Below, piece by piece: positions 1-8,556 of a stretch of 64,000 nucleotides of DNA. The notes below the pieces were generated by a model. The model ran no database searches and was not told where the DNA came from. It saw only the letters and a list, made by a program, of their open reading frames with translations. Position numbers and translations under genes: made by a program. Position 1 is the stretch's first letter, and each line of letters opens with the position of its first letter. This DNA comes from Thermotomaculum hydrothermale (lineage in GTDB: Bacteria; Acidobacteriota; Holophagae; Thermotomaculales; Thermotomaculaceae), in assembly GCF_016592575.1 (NCBI RefSeq), contig NZ_AP017470.1, positions 744,001-808,000 of the forward strand, written 5' to 3'.

Positions 1-578
1 GGGCATTAAGCGAAAGGGATGACCCTGTAATCAAATACAACCTTGCTAACTCACTTTATCAAATGAAAAATTATGACAAGGCTATTGATGTTTATAAAAA
101 GATAGAAAAGGAAGTGCCTGAAAGCATAAAACCAGACCTCTATTACAATTTAGGCAATGCATACTTTATGAAAAAACAGTATGACAAGGCTGTAAAAAGT
201 TATGTAAATTGTTTAAAAATGAAGCCAAAAGACAGGTATGCAAAAGAAAATCTTGAACTTGCTTTGAAAATGCTAAAGCAACAGAAGCAGAAGCAGAATG
301 AAAACAAAAAACAGAACGATAAGGATAAAAACAAAAAGGATAAACAGAAACAACAAAAGGAAAAGGATAACAAAAAGAATAAAAACCAGAACAAAAACCA
401 GGATAAAAAGAAAGAGAAACAGCAAAACAAACAGCAGAAAAAAGAAGAGCAAAAGAAAAAAGAGTTAAAGAAATTGCTTAAAACATTGGCTGAGCAGGAA
501 AAGATAGACAGAAAGAAAAATATGAAAAATAAGAAGAAAAATCAGGCAATTATTGATAGTCCGGGAAAAGACTGGTAA
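1..578 (+). CDS. TPR protein of the Bat operon (BatC-like or C-terminus of BatB), 5'-truncated
   Basis: The reading frame is open from base 3 and already encodes TPR-like sequence before the first internal ATG at 63, so the true start lies upstream of the window. The visible part holds about two TPR repeats (Y-N-L-G-N-A-Y-F and similar), then a long tail of almost only Lys, Gln, Asn, Asp and Glu (from about base 280 to 540), which looks disordered. BatD and BatE follow directly, so this is BatC or the TPR end of a BatB-BatC protein, acting at the membrane or in the periplasm in the Bat (aerotolerance/stress) complex. The N-terminal domain cannot be judged because it is cut off. Confidence 0.75.
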   Translation, partial: ALSERDDPVIKYNLANSLYQMKNYDKAIDVYKKIEKEVPESIKPDLYYNLGNAYFMKKQYDKAVKSYVNCLKMKPKDRYAKENLELALKMLKQQKQKQNENKKQNDKDKNKKDKQKQQKEKDNKKNKNQNKNQDKKKEKQQNKQQKKEEQKKKELKKLLKTLAEQEKIDRKKNMKNKKKNQAIIDSPGKDW

Positions 579-610
579 ACTATTGAAGAGTAAGAAAAAA
601 GGGTAACATT

Positions 611-2389
611 ATGAAAAAGATAATTATGGTTTTGTGTTTTACAATAGCCATTTCTTCTCTGTCTTTTGCTGAAAGTGTAAAGGCTTATGTTTCAAATAAT
701 AAAATTGGCACAGACGATACCCTTACATTTACAATTGAAGGGGAAAACCTTGATGGGGATTTAAACATTGTTTCATCTCTAAACTTTCCTGGGTTTACCA
801 TTGTCAGCGGTCCAAACAGAAGCCACTCAATTTCAATTGTAAACGGCAGTATGAGCAAAAAAGACAGTTTGAGTTTTGTCCTTGCCCCTGAAAGGGAAGG
901 TAAGTTTACAATCCCTTCATTTACCGTTAAAGCAGGTGATAAGGAGTACAAAACTAAACCTATAGAGATTGAGGTTGTCAAGGGGAGTATTGTTCCGCAT
1001 CAGAGGAACAGGGGCAATGCTTACGACCCATTTGACAACTTCTTTGACGACGATTTTTTTGCCCCTCCACGGCCAAGAAATGTAAGGCCTGAAGATATAT
1101 TTATTAGAACTGAGGTTTCAAAGAAAAAGGTGTATTTAGGTGAGCCTATTTTAGTAAAATTCAGGCTTTTTACAACAGTTCCAATAACTCAGCTTGGTTT
1201 GCAGGAAGCACCATCCTTTGAAGGCTTTTTGGCTTACGATATTGATGCAAATAAGAGAATAAGGTTTCAATCAACGGTGCTTGCAGGGAAAAGGTATAAC
1301 ACTGCAATAATTTATAAAAAGGTTTTATATCCAACAAAATCTGGAGAATTGGTAATAAAGCCTTTAAGTTTTGTATTAAATGCACAGGCTGATTTCTTCT
1401 TTGGCAAAAGGGTTATCAGAAAGAGTGAGCCTTTAAGGATTAAGGTTTTACCTTTGCCTGAGCCACCGAAGGATTTTTCAGGGCTTGTTGGAAGTTTTGA
1501 CATTCATGCGTCGGTTGATACAAACAATGCCAAGGTTGGCCAATCAATATCCTTTAAAGTTGTTGTAAGCGGTAAGGGAGATTTAAAAGCACTTGAAAAC
1601 ATAATTCCCGATACAATTGATGGATTTAAAATATTTAAATCTTCATCCCCGAAAATAACTTCAAAAGACCCGATAAACCAGTCAAAGGTCTGGGATATTG
1701 TCCTTGTCCCTGTAAGGGAAGGAAAGTTAGAAATCCCTTCTATAAAGTTGACATACTTTGACCCTCTTCTTGAAAAGTATGTAACAAAGGAAACAAACCC
1801 AATTGAAATTTCAGTTAGCGGAAAGGTTGAAAGCGGAGGAACAGTAAATATTGTTTCACCAGCTGAAGGAAATGAAGTTAGAGTATTAAACAAAGATATT
1901 GCCTTTATAAAAACTGGAAAGATTGATACCACTTCATACATTGTGAATTCAAAGGCTTTGATAATTGTTTCTTCAGTTGTGCCATTTTTGTTTATTTTCT
2001 GGGGGATATTTGTAAGGATTGTTGATGAGAGAAGAAAAAACGATGTTGAATACAGAAAACAAAAGGCATACTCATTTTTTAAAAACAAATTGAAAAAGGC
2101 AAGGAAGTTTGCAAGAAAGAAAAATTCAAAAGAGTTTTATCAAACACTTTCAAAGGCTGTTATCTCTTATTTTTCAGACAAATTTTCAAAGCCAAACATT
2201 GAATTGAGAATAGACGAGATTGAGCAAATGCTGAAGGAGAAAGGTGTTGATGAAAAGTTAATAAAGCAGTTAACTGATTTTGTTGAATACTGCGATTTTG
2301 AAAGTTATACCCCTCATTCTTCAGGGATAAAGCTTGAATTAATTAACGAGGCAAATGAGATTATTCAAAAGGTGGAGAAGGCGCTATGA
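611..2389 (+). CDS. batD: BatD-like protein (oxygen tolerance family)
   Basis: A 592-residue protein with an N-terminal signal peptide (residues 1-20), a long beta-rich, Ig-like extracytoplasmic region, one membrane helix near residues 448-470 and a basic, helical cytoplasmic tail. This layout and the paired 'APEREGKFTIPSFT' and 'VREGKLEIPSIKLT' repeats match the BatD family. A Phe/Asp-rich stretch (about residues 138-155) links two of the domains. The stop overlaps the start of the next gene in ATGA, and the TPR partner lies 32 bases upstream, so these genes are cotranscribed. BatD proteins are thought to scaffold Bat complexes at the inner membrane; the biochemical role is not settled. Confidence 0.85.
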   Translation: MKKIIMVLCFTIAISSLSFAESVKAYVSNNKIGTDDTLTFTIEGENLDGDLNIVSSLNFPGFTIVSGPNRSHSISIVNGSMSKKDSLSFVLAPEREGKFTIPSFTVKAGDKEYKTKPIEIEVVKGSIVPHQRNRGNAYDPFDNFFDDDFFAPPRPRNVRPEDIFIRTEVSKKKVYLGEPILVKFRLFTTVPITQLGLQEAPSFEGFLAYDIDANKRIRFQSTVLAGKRYNTAIIYKKVLYPTKSGELVIKPLSFVLNAQADFFFGKRVIRKSEPLRIKVLPLPEPPKDFSGLVGSFDIHASVDTNNAKVGQSISFKVVVSGKGDLKALENIIPDTIDGFKIFKSSSPKITSKDPINQSKVWDIVLVPVREGKLEIPSIKLTYFDPLLEKYVTKETNPIEISVSGKVESGGTVNIVSPAEGNEVRVLNKDIAFIKTGKIDTTSYIVNSKALIIVSSVVPFLFIFWGIFVRIVDERRKNDVEYRKQKAYSFFKNKLKKARKFARKKNSKEFYQTLSKAVISYFSDKFSKPNIELRIDEIEQMLKEKGVDEKLIKQLTDFVEYCDFESYTPHSSGIKLELINEANEIIQKVEKAL

Positions 2390-3147
2390 AAAATGTTGTA
2401 TTTATAATAATGCTTTGCCTGACATTCAACTTTTTAAGTTTTTCTCAAGACTTAAATGCAATTTTTGAAAAGGCTAACCATTTTTACATAAATAAAAATT
2501 ACACCAAAGCCCTTGAAGAGTATAAAAAAATTGAAAAAGAGATTGGAGAAAAGAATAAACATTCTTTCAAACTTTATTACAATTTAGGTTGCACCTATTT
2601 CAGGTTAAATGATATTGCAAACGCAAGGTATTATTTTGAAAAGGCAAAGAGAATCAAGCCATTTGACAAAGACTTAAACAAAAACCTTAAATTAATTTTA
2701 ACAAGGCTAAAGGATAAAGAGAAAAAGGTAACTAACGGATTCTTTGTTAATATTTACAAAAAGCTTTACCTATCAGTTAGCCTCAATGCTTTAACTTTAA
2801 TTACTTTAATTTTCTTTCTTGCCGTTTTTTTGATTTTAGCAATGCTAATTGCAAACAGATATGACAGAAAGAAACTCTATTATTCCCTTGGAATAAGTTT
2901 ATTCTTTTTCTTGCTTTCGTTTTCTCTATTTTATTCCCGCTATAAATACACATTTCAAAAAGAGGGGATTGTATTTTCAGAGGAAGTTGATGTATTCAGC
3001 GAACCGAACACTTCGTCAACTATACTCTTTAAACTTCACAAAGCAGCAAAGGTAAAGATAGAGGAGCAGTTAAACGGCTATGTTCACATTTCCCTTCCCG
3101 ACGGATTAAACGGCTGGATTGACAGGCAGTATATTAAAGAAATCTGA
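2386..3147 (+). CDS. batE: BatE-like TPR and SH3-domain membrane protein
   Basis: The 253-residue product has a signal peptide, two TPR units (about residues 25-105), two membrane helices (about 131-155 and 165-185) and a C-terminal bacterial SH3 domain (about 198-253, with the E-P-N-T-S-S-T and G-W-I-D motifs). TPR plus two helices plus SH3 at the end of a Bat cluster is the usual BatE layout. Translation is coupled to batD through a 4-base ATGA overlap. The SH3 domain probably binds a periplasmic or cell-wall ligand. tRNA-Arg begins 17 bases after the stop with no terminator between, so it may be read through from this operon. Confidence 0.82.
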   Translation: MKNVVFIIMLCLTFNFLSFSQDLNAIFEKANHFYINKNYTKALEEYKKIEKEIGEKNKHSFKLYYNLGCTYFRLNDIANARYYFEKAKRIKPFDKDLNKNLKLILTRLKDKEKKVTNGFFVNIYKKLYLSVSLNALTLITLIFFLAVFLILAMLIANRYDRKKLYYSLGISLFFFLLSFSLFYSRYKYTFQKEGIVFSEEVDVFSEPNTSSTILFKLHKAAKVKIEEQLNGYVHISLPDGLNGWIDRQYIKEI

Positions 3148-3163
3148 TAAAATCCAATAAAGT

Positions 3164-3240
3164 GTGCCCGTAGTTTAACTGGATAAAACATCGGCCTCCG
3201 GAGCCGAAAAGTGCGGGTTCAAGTCCCGCCGGGCGCACCA
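3164..3240 (+). tRNA. tRNA-Arg (anticodon CCG)
   Basis: A full 77-nt cloverleaf with the CCA end encoded. The acceptor stem GTGCCCG pairs with CGGGCGC through one U-G wobble. The anticodon stem TCGGC/GCCGA encloses loop CTCCGGA, which gives anticodon CCG (reads CGG). The T arm contains GGTTCAAGTCC. Confidence 0.96.
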
Positions 3241-3307
3241 TTTTAAAGATTAGCCAATTGTTTGAAAAATTACTATAAAGCAAATTTTTAATTTATTTTT
3301 TATTCTC

Positions 3308-3336
3308 TTTACTCAAAAAATTATCTCTATTACAAT
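3308..3336 (+). promoter_or_regulatory. Candidate sigma-70-type promoter of purF
   Basis: TTTACT (3308-3313), a 17-base spacer and TACAAT (3331-3336) lie 30 bases before the purF ATG. Such AT-rich DNA makes chance matches likely, so this is a suggestion only. Confidence 0.4.
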
Positions 3337-3366
3337 TACCTTGTATTTTAAATTGCGGGGGATTGT

Positions 3367-4863
3367 ATGTGTGGAATTGTTGGAATTATAGGGGTTAAAG
3401 ATGCTTCAAACAAGGTAGCAATGGCCTTACAGGCTATTCAGCATAGAGGGCAGGATTCAGCAGGTATAGGTGCTAAAAAGGGCAATCATTTCAGGTATTA
3501 CAAAGACATAGGCCTTGTCCACAATATTTTTAACGAAAAGGAGTTAAAAAGGCTTGAGGGAAGATGTGCCATAGGGCATGTTAGATATCCGACTATAGGG
3601 GGCAACAGCAAAGAAGATGCCCAGCCTTTTTATTCAAGGTGGCCTGGAATTATAATGGCACACAACGGCAATATAACAAACTTTGAAGAGATTAAGGAGC
3701 ATCTGCTTTCTCAATCCATTTTTTTGTCAAGTAAATGCGATATTGAGCCTGTTTTGTACATCCTTTCAAATGAAATTATAAGAGACAACATAAAAAGAGT
3801 TTATTCATTTAAGGATGTTGTAAAGGGATTGAAAGAGACATACAAGATTGTAAAGGGGGCTTATTCCCTTGTTGGAATTATGAGTATTGACGGAAAGGAC
3901 ACCATGTTTGCTGCAAGAGACCCCTATGGCATAAGGCCTGCTGTCTGGGGCAAAAAGGGGGATTCATACATTGTTTGTTCTGAAAGCGTTTGTCTGGATG
4001 TGCTTGATTTTGACTATATGGGCAGCATAAAACCAGGGCATGTAGTGTTTTTCCGTGAAGGGGAAGATCCTGTTGAGTTTGAAATTGAAAAAAAAGGATT
4101 TGCCCCCTGCATCTTTGAATACATTTATTTTGCAAGGCCTGATTCAAAAATAAACGACCATTGCGTATATGAAAAGAGGATGGAGTTGGGAAGGCTTTTA
4201 GCAGATGAGTTTAAGGAGAGAAAGCGGGGAATTGATTTTGATATAGTGGTTCCAATTCCGGATACTTCAAGGCCTTCTGCAATAACATTCTCCGAAGAAA
4301 CAGGAAAACCTATTAGAGAGGGATTTATAAAAAACAGGTACTCTGGAAGAACCTTTATTATGCCAACTCAGGGGGACAGGGCTTCTGCCTTAAGGTTGAA
4401 GTTAAACCCTATTAAGGCTGAAATTAAAGATAAATCTGTAATGCTAATAGATGACAGTATTGTGAGAGGCAACACTGTGAAAAGAATTGTTGAGGTTTTA
4501 AAGGGTAAGGGGGCAAGGGAGATTCACCTTGCTATTTATTCTCCCCCAGTTATAAACCCCTGCTATTACGGAATTGATATGTCCACCCATGAGGAATTGA
4601 TAGCATACAAGGTTTTAAAGGAGATGGGGTATAAGTTTAACGGCGATTCAATAAGATTGGATAAAAAACTATTAACTAAACTTGAAGAAAAACTTGCAGA
4701 AAAGTTTGGTCTTAATTCTTTAACCTATCTTTCAACTGAGAGATTAAACCTGTTACTTGAAAATAATCGTTGTGCAGCCTGTTTTGATGGGGATTATCCA
4801 GTCAATGTTGATGAAAAATCAAGAAGATGTATAGTCTTTGACAGGTTGTCAAGCAGGGATTAA
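3367..4863 (+). CDS. purF: Amidophosphoribosyltransferase (PurF), Fe-S type
   Basis: This enzyme makes 5-phosphoribosylamine from PRPP and glutamine, the first step of purine synthesis. The product begins Met-Cys-Gly-Ile-Val, so Cys2 becomes the N-terminal nucleophile once Met is removed, with no propeptide. The glutaminase domain fills the N-terminal half, and the phosphoribosyltransferase loop VMLIDDSIVRGNT lies near residues 358-370. Cys248, Cys399, Cys469 and Cys472 (in R-C-A-A-C-F) match the four cluster ligands of the Bacillus-type Fe-S enzyme. Its length (498) is normal. The gene stands alone, after a 126-base gap and a G-rich ribosome site (GCGGGGGA). Confidence 0.97.
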   Translation: MCGIVGIIGVKDASNKVAMALQAIQHRGQDSAGIGAKKGNHFRYYKDIGLVHNIFNEKELKRLEGRCAIGHVRYPTIGGNSKEDAQPFYSRWPGIIMAHNGNITNFEEIKEHLLSQSIFLSSKCDIEPVLYILSNEIIRDNIKRVYSFKDVVKGLKETYKIVKGAYSLVGIMSIDGKDTMFAARDPYGIRPAVWGKKGDSYIVCSESVCLDVLDFDYMGSIKPGHVVFFREGEDPVEFEIEKKGFAPCIFEYIYFARPDSKINDHCVYEKRMELGRLLADEFKERKRGIDFDIVVPIPDTSRPSAITFSEETGKPIREGFIKNRYSGRTFIMPTQGDRASALRLKLNPIKAEIKDKSVMLIDDSIVRGNTVKRIVEVLKGKGAREIHLAIYSPPVINPCYYGIDMSTHEELIAYKVLKEMGYKFNGDSIRLDKKLLTKLEEKLAEKFGLNSLTYLSTERLNLLLENNRCAACFDGDYPVNVDEKSRRCIVFDRLSSRD

Positions 4864-4929
4864 AATTAGCAATTTGTTTATAGAACCCATTCTTTTTCCT
4901 TTTTTTAAAAGATTGGTTTTGTAAAAAAT

Positions 4930-4958
4930 TTTACATTTAAAACTTTTTACCTTAAAAT
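4930..4958 (+). promoter_or_regulatory. Candidate promoter of the transglutaminase/TPR gene
   Basis: TTTACA (4930-4935), a 17-base spacer and TAAAAT (4953-4958) lie 42 bases before the ATG at 5000, with a good ribosome site (GGAGGT) in between. Position and spacing fit, but the surrounding DNA is very AT-rich. Confidence 0.4.
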
Positions 4959-4999
4959 TTCGTTTATAAAAATAGAGTTCCTATTGGAGGTAAAAGGTT

Positions 5000-6193
5000 A
5001 TGAAAGGTAAAAGTATTGCTGTTTTTTTATTATTTTTTCTCTTGTTTTTTACTAAAACCTTTGCACAGCAGAAATACATTTATTCTTATTCAGAATACGC
5101 TTCAATAGTACAAAATATATTGGATGGAAGATTAAAAAAGTATGAAAAAATTTATCCCACAGAGTTTGATGTATTTTACGATTTAGACGAAAGAACGGTT
5201 AAAATGCACATTAATTTGTTAAAACCTCCTTATATGCCTGATGAAGAATTAATTCAAAATATTGAAGATTTTGAAAACAAATACGGCAACTATGTCACCT
5301 CAAGGATTTTTTATATTTACCTGATAAAAGAGAACTTTTACTATACCCCTGATTTGTTTAAATACTATGGGATGTTGACCATGGATACCCAGACCACATT
5401 CAAAGAGAGAATGGGCAACTGCTTTTCTTTAACAAACATGTTTATAACTATAACAAGAGAGTTAGGTTTTAATTCATACTACTACCTTGTCTCAGATATT
5501 AACTCAACCTACCTTTCTGAAAGTACTTTAATTAGAACAGTACATATTGTATGCGGTATTGACATAAATTATCCAAGGCCATATATTATTGATTTTTTGC
5601 CACAGGAAGACATTGATTACAAAAGATTATTCAGGCTTAACAGGGTAAAAAAATTAACCGATATTCAGGCAGCAGGGCTTTTTTACAACAATATTGCCTG
5701 TAAATATATGATGGAAAGAGATTATGGGTTTGCAAAGTATTTACTTGAATTTGCAGATTCACTTTACCCTGATTCTGGAATTATTAAAAATAACCTTGCT
5801 GTAATTTACAAAAAGAACGGTCAGTATGCTGACTCCATTAAAACATTTTTAGAGGCTTTAAAGTATGCTCCCTCATTTCAATTTATAATTGCAAATATTT
5901 TAAAGCTTGAATCTAAATTACCGGAAAAAGATAGAGCAGAAATTGATAACTTACTTGAAAATGAATTTGTTAACAATTATTACTGGCATTTGTTGAAGGC
6001 AAATGAATACTTATCTCAAAAGAAATTTAAAAAAGCATTAAAGGAGATAAAAAAAGCTGATAAATTATCACAAGGCAATCAAGAGGTGTATATATTTTAC
6101 TATAGATTGGGAGTTTTAACCAGGGATAGTAAACTGATTGAAAAGTACTCAAATAAGATAAACTTATTGGAAAACAATAATAAAAATAAATAA
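5000..6193 (+). CDS. Secreted transglutaminase-like and TPR protein
   Basis: A 397-residue protein with a clear signal peptide (residues 1-22, cut near F-A-Q). The next part looks like a transglutaminase/papain-like fold with a candidate Cys-His-Asp triad: Cys141 in MGNCFSLTN, His182 in TVHIVCG and Asp198 in YIIDFLP. After about residue 215 come several TPR-like helical pairs to the end. It is therefore probably an exported or periplasmic cysteine protease, amidase or crosslinking enzyme with a protein-binding TPR tail. Substrate and role are unknown. It has its own promoter candidate and is followed by the convergent tmRNA gene, so it appears monocistronic. Confidence 0.65.
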   Translation: MKGKSIAVFLLFFLLFFTKTFAQQKYIYSYSEYASIVQNILDGRLKKYEKIYPTEFDVFYDLDERTVKMHINLLKPPYMPDEELIQNIEDFENKYGNYVTSRIFYIYLIKENFYYTPDLFKYYGMLTMDTQTTFKERMGNCFSLTNMFITITRELGFNSYYYLVSDINSTYLSESTLIRTVHIVCGIDINYPRPYIIDFLPQEDIDYKRLFRLNRVKKLTDIQAAGLFYNNIACKYMMERDYGFAKYLLEFADSLYPDSGIIKNNLAVIYKKNGQYADSIKTFLEALKYAPSFQFIIANILKLESKLPEKDRAEIDNLLENEFVNNYYWHLLKANEYLSQKKFKKALKEIKKADKLSQGNQEVYIFYYRLGVLTRDSKLIEKYSNKINLLENNNKNK

Positions 6194-6198
6194 AATTT

Positions 6199-6549
6199 TG
6201 GTGGAGGCGGGGGGAGTCGAACCCCCGTCCGAACAGTTTCGGCTTCAGGCATCTACATGCTTAGCCCTATCTTTTATTGTTTCGCGAGGATTACGACCCG
6301 ATAGGGCAGGGTGTAATCCCGCTATCAGCCTTTAATTTAGGCTCAATGCCGGCTGAAAAACATTGAGCCGAGCCTGCTACACGACGGGTATCTATTCCCC
6401 GCAGGCGAAGGAATAGTACCCGGCTGCGTTAATTAAGCAGCGTATGCAAAATTATCTGCATTTACATTTAGCGACCCTGTTTAACGAGGCGGGACACCTC
6501 GGCATGCAGCCTGAGCCTCAACGCTGCCCGTCGAACCCATTTCGCCCCC
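6199..6549 (-). ncRNA. ssrA: Transfer-messenger RNA (tmRNA)
   Basis: On the minus strand the 351-nt gene begins GGGGGCGAAATGGGTTCGAC and ends with the T arm GGGTTCGACTCCCC and CCTCCACCA, the hallmark of one-piece tmRNA. The acceptor stem GGGGGCG/CGCCTCC pairs fully with one G-U. The tag frame ends GCA GAT AAT TTT GCA TAC GCT GCT TAA, giving a tag ending ADNFAYAA, close to known tags that end in YAA/LAA and are seen by ClpXP-type proteases. The resume codon is probably GCA (TAAAT just before it), but GTA six bases earlier has the same TAAAT context. tmRNA rescues stalled ribosomes together with SmpB. Confidence 0.96.
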
Positions 6550-6643
6550 GTATTATCAAAGAACAATAAACATTATACACTCTTATTAACTTGCATAATT
6601 AAATATAATGACAAAGACTTTTTTTGCAAGGAAATATTGAAGA

Positions 6644-6732
6644 TGGTGCCGGCGCTCGGGGTCGAACCGAGACGGGATTTAACTCCCACTGGATTTTGAG
6701 TCCAGCGCGTCTGCCAATTCCGCCACGCCGGC
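6644..6732 (-). tRNA. tRNA-Leu (anticodon CAA)
   Basis: An 89-nt class II tRNA on the minus strand. Acceptor stem GCCGGCG/CGCCGGC, D arm with GGCAGAC, anticodon loop CTCAAAA (anticodon CAA, reads UUG), a long variable arm and T arm GGTTCGACC. CCA is encoded. Confidence 0.96.
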
Positions 6733-6867
6733 GTCAGATAAAATTATAGAAAAATAAAGTAAAAAGTAAAGAGTTTTTTGTTAAATGGCAATGTCTTTTT
6801 TTATTTTTTGTAGTATTTATTCACAAACGTTTAATTAAATTTTTTTCATTAAAAATTGTATAAATAG

Positions 6868-6896
6868 TTGTTAAGTTTATAATTTTGTGTTATATT
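6868..6896 (+). promoter_or_regulatory. Candidate promoter of the PATAN/7-TM/coiled-coil cluster
   Basis: TTGTTA (6868-6873), a 17-base spacer and TATATT (6891-6896) sit 34 bases before the chosen ATG at 6931. It would drive the run of same-strand genes that follows. Confidence 0.45.
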
Positions 6897-6930
6897 TTTT
6901 TCAGAATAAATTTTTTGTAAGGAATTGGGT

Positions 6931-7794
6931 ATGGCACTTAAAGGTCAAATTGGTAATGTTGGTTTAAATGATATTGCACAATTATTGCATTTAAACAAAA
7001 AAACAGGGATGTTAAAGATTGATTCAAATGAGGCTAAAGGGGTTTTGTATTTTAATAATGGTAATGTGGTAGATGCAGAAACGCAAGAAAATACTGGAGA
7101 AATTGCGGCTTATGAATTGTTCCAGGCTCAGAGCGGTACTTTTGAGTTTATAGCTACCCCCCCTCACAAAAAAGTGACTATTAAACAGACCCTCCACGAT
7201 TTAGTGCTGGAATCAGCTCGACAGAAAGATACAATTAAAAGATTGAGAGAAGTAATCCCTGACAATGACCTTGTTTTCAGGGCAGTGGTAGACCCAAGGC
7301 TTGACAGTTTGCAGGGAAATTTATCAAAAGAAGAGATTGTGCTGTTAAATCTTTTAGATGGAACTAGAGATGTGAACGATTTAGTTGAAGATTCGGGATT
7401 ATCAGAATTTAAAGTGCTAACACTCCTTGTTGACCTTTACGATAAAAAGTATATTGAAACATTTGAGATTTTAAAAATTCTGGAATTTGAACCAATAACC
7501 GGAATGTTTATTTCTGAGGATACTGCGTATGTTGATACGCTTGTTTATAACGACTGGAAAGACAAATTAATTAATGAAAGTAGAATGAGGGTTGTTAAAA
7601 TTAAAACCCAGAGTAAGAGATTTGTTGTGTTGAAACTTTCACATAAAAAGAAAATAGGTAACAAAATTAAGTTTACTCCTTCAATTGCTCAAAAACTTAA
7701 AATTAAAGAGGGGGATAAACTTATTGTAAAACCAATTTCAAGGAATATTCCCAAAGACGAAAACGAGGAATTGTTAGAAGACTTTTTTGATTAA
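6931..7794 (+). CDS. PATAN (DUF4388) domain protein
   Basis: The first 80 or so residues (MALKGQIGNVGLNDIAQLL, then G-V-L-Y-F-N-N-G-N-V-V-D-A) are a clear PATAN/DUF4388 domain, a small adaptor found in signalling and gliding or pilus-linked proteins, often with response regulators. The rest (about 205 residues) has a winged-helix-like stretch and a basic C-terminal domain of no known family. ATG 6931 was chosen because AAGGA lies 7 bases before it; an in-frame TTG at 6925 has no such site. Genes for a 7-TM protein, a coiled-coil protein and a DnaC-like ATPase follow closely. Function is unknown; a signal adaptor is likely. Confidence 0.7.
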   Translation: MALKGQIGNVGLNDIAQLLHLNKKTGMLKIDSNEAKGVLYFNNGNVVDAETQENTGEIAAYELFQAQSGTFEFIATPPHKKVTIKQTLHDLVLESARQKDTIKRLREVIPDNDLVFRAVVDPRLDSLQGNLSKEEIVLLNLLDGTRDVNDLVEDSGLSEFKVLTLLVDLYDKKYIETFEILKILEFEPITGMFISEDTAYVDTLVYNDWKDKLINESRMRVVKIKTQSKRFVVLKLSHKKKIGNKIKFTPSIAQKLKIKEGDKLIVKPISRNIPKDENEELLEDFFD

Positions 7795-7807
7795 AAAGGA
7801 GGGGTTT

Positions 7808-8539
7808 ATGGGAAGTACCCAGTACACAGGATTGCTGGTAAATGCAGCTGTTAGTTTCATTGTGTTTATTTCAAGCTGGTTTCTTGCAATTAAAGTTATA
7901 AAAAAGAAAGCTTACGGTAAAGCAAGAATACCTGCATTAGCATTCTCTGTTGTTTGGCTGGATATAGGATTAATTTATCTTTCAGTTGCTATCAGGACAA
8001 TAGCAGCCTACTTTGGGCTTGAGCAAATGGATAAAATGTTTTTTTATGCAGATAACTTTTTTGGGGCAATGTTAGCGGGTACTATTATTTTCTTTACTAC
8101 ATATTTTCTCTTTAAAAATAAAAAAGTTGCAGATAGTCTGGCAATAATATGGGTGATTGCCGGTTTTATTTGGTTTTATTTTGATGTAAAAATAGGTGCT
8201 CAAAGGGTGGGTGTCTCTTATTGGCTGTCTGAGTGGAAGCCTGGTAGTGAAATGTTGATGATTGCTTTTGGGGCAATGTTTTATGTTCCAGGATTAATAG
8301 CCTTAATACTTCTCTTGTTAACATCCAAGAAAGCATCTTCAAGAACCAGTAAATATAAAATTGTTATGACCGCATTATCTCTTTTTATAGGTGCTACTTT
8401 GATGATGATAGATCTTGCTGGGACCAAAAACCCGATTGCAGGTTTGTTTGTTCGTGTGCTAATTGCATTTGTCACTATATTGGGTCATCTGGCTTACTTC
8501 CCGACTAAAAAGATTGAAGAATGGCTTGAGAGAGGTTAA
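7808..8539 (+). CDS. Seven-helix membrane protein of unknown function
   Basis: The 243-residue product is almost wholly hydrophobic, with seven predicted membrane helices joined by short loops and a Lys/Arg-rich cytoplasmic bias. I do not recognise the family. ATG 7808 is preceded by a strong AAGGAGG; an upstream in-frame TTG at 7787 would overlap the previous gene and lacks a site. The gene starts 13 bases after the PATAN gene and is followed 17 bases later by a coiled-coil protein, so the three are one transcription unit. A membrane sensor or transporter for the PATAN adaptor is possible, but that is inference. Confidence 0.6.
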   Translation: MGSTQYTGLLVNAAVSFIVFISSWFLAIKVIKKKAYGKARIPALAFSVVWLDIGLIYLSVAIRTIAAYFGLEQMDKMFFYADNFFGAMLAGTIIFFTTYFLFKNKKVADSLAIIWVIAGFIWFYFDVKIGAQRVGVSYWLSEWKPGSEMLMIAFGAMFYVPGLIALILLLLTSKKASSRTSKYKIVMTALSLFIGATLMMIDLAGTKNPIAGLFVRVLIAFVTILGHLAYFPTKKIEEWLERG

Positions 8540-8556
8540 AAAACTTTGGAGGTTAG

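Noticed and set aside
280-470. Possible repeat or CRISPR-like array in the A-rich stretch
   Set aside because: No regular repeat/spacer pattern; it is codon-level low complexity of the Lys/Gln tail.
1504-2088. Long minus-strand open frame (194 codons) inside batD
   Set aside because: Lies fully opposite a well-supported gene, has no ribosome site and no family-like sequence; it is a shadow of codon bias.
3241-3366. Purine riboswitch before purF
   Set aside because: The 126-base leader has no conserved purine or PreQ1-type core that I can see and is mostly A/T; only a promoter candidate remains.
7787-7807. TTG start for the 7-TM gene
   Set aside because: A strong AAGGAGG sits inside this stretch, directly before ATG 7808.
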